From positions 1 through 64,000 of the forward strand of contig NZ_CAJVCE010000023.1 of the NCBI RefSeq assembly GCF_910594985.1: a stretch of 64,000 nt of DNA, given 5' to 3'. Below the pieces are notes generated by a model. That model was given only the letters and a program-made list of their open reading frames with translations, ran no database searches and was not told the DNA's origin. Both the position numbers and the translations under genes were made by a program. Source of the DNA: Paenibacillus allorhizosphaerae. GTDB lineage: Bacteria > Bacillota > Bacilli > Paenibacillales > NBRC-103111. Below, piece by piece: positions 60,604-64,000 of the stretch. Position 1 is the first letter of the stretch. Every line of letters starts with the position of its first letter.

Positions 60604-61035
60604 TCACACCCTGAGTTGATCCGCTCGCCAGTGCGTGATGGACTTTTTGATTTCATCCGGCTGCATTCCCGTTTCGGCTGCTTTCAAGCAAAGAGCCGGA
60701 AAAGCGTCGTCTTCGGCGAACCGAAGGGCGATGATTTGGTTCAAAGAGAGTCTTGCATCCAATGGTTTGTTCGTAAGAACGAAATGCCGGAAGTTCTCTT
60801 CCTGCCGAATGATACGGTCCTGCAGCTTGGTTGCGAATAAGCGCACAAGCACGGTGAGCAGCATTACGGAGACGGAAAGTCCGAATAGCAGGATGGACGC
60901 AAAGCTGAACCGTTCCATAATAAGGTAAACAATCGACGCGATCCATACGATAGGTGCGACCAAAGCTACCCCGAAATGATACAAAGGCGAAAACATTTTA
61001 TGATTACGATAGCTTTGCTCTTGCAATTTACTCAT
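60604..61035 (-). CDS. DUF6526-type membrane protein
   Basis: Protein of 143 residues. The N-terminal SYRNHKMFSPLYHFGVALVAP and two helices (about 20-40 and 45-65) are followed by a cytoplasmic half with LQDRIIRQEENFRHFVLT, LDARLSLNQIIALRFAED and PDEIKKSITHWRADQLRV. This matches DUF6526, of unknown function. AAGGAGGAG precedes the ATG. Confidence 0.85.
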   Translation of the reverse strand: MSKLQEQSYRNHKMFSPLYHFGVALVAPIVWIASIVYLIMERFSFASILLFGLSVSVMLLTVLVRLFATKLQDRIIRQEENFRHFVLTNKPLDARLSLNQIIALRFAEDDAFPALCLKAAETGMQPDEIKKSITHWRADQLRV

Positions 61036-61489
61036 AGATTCTCCTCCTTGTATGGTTGAATGAAAGGAAAAAGTTGTAAGAAGTACTTCGACAAAAATAA
61101 GGCCGTTCCTCTTAAGGCCATACTTCTGAAGAAAAAAAATAATCGGGCCAGCCCCGACCCGACTCTAATAATCGCTGCGGCAGTCAAGTCAGTCGAAGAA
61201 TACAACTTGAATTAAATCCTTTGCTTTTTTCAGTTTCCGCGCATCGATTTGCCGGAGCATTGATACGATTTCGCTTATCGCTGCGGCATATTTCGAAAAA
61301 TGGGGATTCACAATCTCAAGTGGCATAATTACGCCGGAATGGAACAACGCAGCGCCGAACGATGCCAGCATTATTTGGTGAAAACGGAACGATTGTTTTC
61401 AAAGCTGTAGCTGATGGGCAATCCCCGACAACGAAAAAGATATCACCCAAGAGCCATGCCTTCACGCTTATTCGTTCCGTCTTTACACA
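61036..61489. other. Intergenic region with one terminator-like hairpin
   Basis: A hairpin TCGGG/CCCGA followed by T residues on the minus strand lies at about 61130-61160. A 60-codon frame at 61189-61371 (minus) precedes it, but it has no ribosome site and no recognisable features, so I do not call it. I see nothing else here. Confidence 0.4.
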
Positions 61490-62074
61490 TCAAGAAGTCG
61501 GGCCACCGTCGGTAATGACGGAGAGAATCGTATTCGCCATTTGATCGATCGGCACGCCGACCGGCTCCTGGCTCCACTGGATGGCCGTCCCGAAGATCGC
61601 CCAGCCGATGACTCGCGCCCTCGCTTCCGCTTGTTGCGATGGATTCGATTCACGTCCCTTATCCTGCTCGATCAATTGCAAGATAGCGCCGTTCAATTCC
61701 TCGTGAATCGTCTGCTCAAGCAGCGCTGCCGGGAATCGGGCGGATGGCGGACGATGCCGATACTTGCCTTCGAAACAGCTCAGCACGGTTACGATGATCC
61801 GCTGCAACGTTTCCTTATCCCAACGGCTCCCCGGCAATAGCGCTTGTTTTTGCAGCATATTCCTGAAATTATCGCGGACGATTTCGTCGAGCAACATGTA
61901 TTTGTCGGCGTAATGAATATAGAACGTTCCGCGATTCACGTTAGCCCGGTCAGTGATATCCTGAATGCTCATCGCAGCAAAGCCCTTCTCGCGCATCGCT
62001 TCGATAAAACCGTTCCGCAGCAGCACAAGCGTACGCTGCGTACGTCGGTCTTTGCGGTTCGTTACCGTTGACAT
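61490..62074 (-). CDS. TetR-family transcriptional regulator
   Basis: Repressor of 194 residues. The helix-turn-helix GFAAMSIQDITDRANVNRGTFY, then IHYADKYMLLDEI, is at the N-terminus; a C-terminal TetR_C-type domain follows with HRPPSARFPAALLEQTIHEEL. GAAGGAG precedes the ATG. It is divergent from the TPR protein gene. Two TGTTGAG repeats between them could be its operator. Confidence 0.92.
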   Translation of the reverse strand: MSTVTNRKDRRTQRTLVLLRNGFIEAMREKGFAAMSIQDITDRANVNRGTFYIHYADKYMLLDEIVRDNFRNMLQKQALLPGSRWDKETLQRIIVTVLSCFEGKYRHRPPSARFPAALLEQTIHEELNGAILQLIEQDKGRESNPSQQAEARARVIGWAIFGTAIQWSQEPVGVPIDQMANTILSVITDGGPTS

Positions 62075-62235
62075 AACTTACTCCTTCCCCTGGACCGGCA
62101 CACTCATTTTCTCAACAAATGCGCTTCAATGTTCATTACTCAACACATCGGAACATCTGATTATTGTTCGGGTCATGGCGTTGCTTTACTATCATCATAT
62201 CTCGATCTACTCCAATCCGAAAGGGGAACGCCGCA

Positions 62236-63234
62236 ATGGAATTTAAAAAAAGAAATGAGGAAATAAACGAACAGTATGCAGCGGCTATCGAACCGATGTG
62301 CCGTATTGCCTGGAGCTACTTTAAAACCGGCCGGTCAACCGATGCAAGGCGCCTGCTGCGGAACGCACTCGAGCTTGTGGCAAGCGATGCTCAGCAGCTC
62401 CGACTGAAGCTGCTGCTGCTGGAAGGCAAAATTCTCGCCTTAGAATACGTAATCACCAACGAAGATGCCGATCACATGTTCGCCATCCTGCAAGAAGCAA
62501 CGCGGCTCGCCCACGAGGCGAGCGATCGCGAACAAATGGCGAATGCTCTGAGTCTGCTTGGAACTGCACACTATTTTGCCGATTTAAACACCAGCGTCTC
62601 CGTAGTGGACACTGGGGGGAAATATCGCGAAGCGCTCGACTATCAGCAGCAAGCCTTGCAATTGCGGAATGCAGTAGGCGATACGAGGGGAATATGCGAA
62701 TCGCTTTTTCACATCGGAACGGTGTATGAACGTTGGCAGCAGCATGAAAAAGCAATCGAACATTACACCGAATCGTTCGAGCTCGCCGATCGAACGGGCT
62801 GCTTGTACGAGAAAACAGAGCCTACTCGTCACTTTGCATACCATGCCATGATGAAGGGCGATTTGGACCAGGCGCTGCATTATGCACACCGAGCACTGGC
62901 GCTGCGCCAACAAACCGGATTCATGCCATATGAGCCACTTGATCACCTTTTGCTGTGCGATATATATTTGAAGCTTGGAAAGTTCGAACAAGCGCAATCC
63001 CACGCGCAGAAAGCATATGAAATAGCGGAGCAACTGGGTTACAAAAGAACGATCGCCTCCGCGCTGTTAAGTCTCGGGGATATTCTGGCCGCCCGGCAGC
63101 AAACATCACATGCAAAAGCGCATTTCGAAAAGGCGCTCCGGCTGGCGCAAGAGCTTCAGCTCCCCATGCTCATGGCCAGATCGTACGAACGTCTGGAACG
63201 CGTGAAAGAAAACGGTGCGGCGCCAAATGTGTAA
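62236..63234 (+). CDS. Tetratricopeptide-repeat protein
   Basis: Soluble helical protein of 332 residues built from about six or seven 34-residue TPR units (for example HIGTVYERWQQHEKAIEHYT and LLLCDIYLKLGKFEQAQSHA). No enzyme domain, signal peptide or membrane segment. TPR proteins act as scaffolds or peptide sensors (as in Rap proteins). AAAGGGGAA precedes ATG 62236; the frame extends 24 codons upstream without support. Divergent from a TetR regulator. Confidence 0.85.
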   Translation: MEFKKRNEEINEQYAAAIEPMCRIAWSYFKTGRSTDARRLLRNALELVASDAQQLRLKLLLLEGKILALEYVITNEDADHMFAILQEATRLAHEASDREQMANALSLLGTAHYFADLNTSVSVVDTGGKYREALDYQQQALQLRNAVGDTRGICESLFHIGTVYERWQQHEKAIEHYTESFELADRTGCLYEKTEPTRHFAYHAMMKGDLDQALHYAHRALALRQQTGFMPYEPLDHLLLCDIYLKLGKFEQAQSHAQKAYEIAEQLGYKRTIASALLSLGDILAARQQTSHAKAHFEKALRLAQELQLPMLMARSYERLERVKENGAAPNV

Positions 63235-63268
63235 CGGCGTTTGGTGCATCCGCTTTTGACAAGAACGT

Positions 63269-64000
63269 TCATCTAAAGGTCTGGACGGTTCCTGCGATTA
63301 AGCGCTGAAGATCGCATATCCGATTGGGTGTATCCTTGCTGGAATGGTTCAGCATGTCGCACAAGGCAATGAGGTCTTCGAGCTTGGCAAGAAGCTTCCA
63401 GTTGCTTTCCAGCCTTGCGCCTTGGTCAAGATATGCCCAAATAAAATGATGTTCAAAGGCCGAACCGTCTTCTTCATACCGCAGCATGTTGGCGATATCG
63501 ACGTTCCGGCTCCAGGCAAAGGCGAACTCCCAATCGAGAACCGCCGCTACCGAATAGCCTGTCGTTTCTCGCCGCATCAATATATTTAAACCGTTGAAAT
63601 CCGAATGAGCGAGCACCGGCGTTTCTCCGCTTTCCGATAAGCAAGGACCATATTTCCTGCAAAAAGACCACACCGCTTGCGTTAGCTCTTCCCCCAGCCA
63701 CCGGCCGCATCGGTTGTGGAATAAACTGTTCTCGATGAATGAAATAAAGTGATCGCCGTTCATTCGGAAAGGCGTACGGATCGTCAAATCTTTGCCGAAA
63801 AAACCGGCTTCCGGGAACATAAAGGCATGTATGTGCGCCAGAATGCTTCCTACCGAGGCAGCCGCCGAAGCCATCTCCTCGCTTGTTCCGGTTCGAAATA
63901 CGTCGCGCAGCAGGACGCCTTCCTTCCACTCCAGCACCGCCCAAGGCTTCCCGAATGCGCTGCAGCTCGAATCGGCATAGATAAAGTCGGCGACTGGTAC
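63269..64000 (-). CDS. Aminoglycoside phosphotransferase-family protein (5' end outside window)
   Basis: At least 243 residues with the start beyond the window edge. The visible part reads VADFIYADSSCSAFGKPWAV, the hinge VLEWKEGVLL, the catalytic loop VLAHSDFNGLNILM (HxDxxxxN pattern) and the metal site VLDWEFAFAWS, as in APH/choline kinase-like enzymes. Proteins of this family phosphorylate antibiotics, sugars or amino alcohols; no specific substrate can be read. The start and any regulatory DNA are not in the window. Confidence 0.88.
   Translation of the reverse strand, partial: VPVADFIYADSSCSAFGKPWAVLEWKEGVLLRDVFRTGTSEEMASAAASVGSILAHIHAFMFPEAGFFGKDLTIRTPFRMNGDHFISFIENSLFHNRCGRWLGEELTQAVWSFCRKYGPCLSESGETPVLAHSDFNGLNILMRRETTGYSVAAVLDWEFAFAWSRNVDIANMLRYEEDGSAFEHHFIWAYLDQGARLESNWKLLAKLEDLIALCDMLNHSSKDTPNRICDLQRLIAGTVQTFR

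Noticed and set aside
61189-61371. Possible 60-residue gene on the minus strand
   Set aside because: No ribosome site, no recognisable motif, and the start lies in low-information sequence; only a terminator-like hairpin downstream favours it.

Overview
The window looks like a chromosomal stretch of a Gram-positive, endospore-forming Bacillota bacterium of the Paenibacillaceae type (Paenibacillus or Cohnella-like). This is inferred from strong AGGAGG-type ribosome binding sites, consensus sigma-A promoters, a T-box leader, a CIRCE element, a HelD protein, a bicupin oxalate decarboxylase and many one-component regulators paired with efflux pumps. Genes are dense on both strands. I saw no tRNA, rRNA, CRISPR array, complete insertion sequence or prophage.

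Region 1 (1-5 kb): a DeoR-type regulator faces a dhaL-dhaK pair (dihydroxyacetone or related triose/tetrulose kinase). The pair is followed upstream by wrecks of two sugar ABC permeases. A reductase gene here carries an in-frame amber codon. Region 2 (5-14.2 kb, minus strand): a long sugar or polyol catabolic cluster that probably reads binding lipoprotein, two permeases, SorC regulator, D-2-hydroxyacid dehydrogenase, FGGY kinase, histidine phosphatase, endonuclease/phosphatase-fold enzyme and glycerophosphodiesterase. It has no ATPase of its own. A 14-base motif in its promoter recurs as a perfect inverted repeat in front of the SGNH hydrolase at 18.5-19.5 kb, suggesting a shared regulon.

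Region 3 (14.4-23 kb): an LLM oxidoreductase, a HupE-like membrane pair with a metallo-beta-lactamase-fold lipoprotein, an RNase Z-like hydrolase, a membrane protein pseudogene, and htpG with a textbook promoter followed directly by a CIRCE operator. Region 4 (23.4-32 kb): efflux pumps, a TetR regulator with odd initiation, SDR, SRPBCC and AraC genes, and leuA behind a leucine T-box. Region 5 (32-48 kb): a cupin protein and oxalate decarboxylase; regulator-pump pairs PadR-MFS, MerR-MFS and MocR-EamA, each with a recognisable operator or promoter; nitroreductase, arylamine acetyltransferase, GNAT, phosphatase, radical SAM, SDR, amidase and a P-loop kinase.

Region 6 (48-64 kb): a small protein-kinase-like protein, HelD, a CLC-type fluoride antiporter under a fluoride riboswitch, an ECF41 sigma factor overlapping a FAD oxidoreductase gene behind a promoter that fits the ECF41 consensus, an Rrf2-oxidoreductase divergent pair, an EVE protein, an AraC-flavodoxin pair, a TetR and a TPR protein. 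An aminoglycoside-phosphotransferase-like gene is cut by the window end. The most informative signals are regulatory: several DNA sites pair convincingly with neighbouring regulators. Several genes are clearly decayed.
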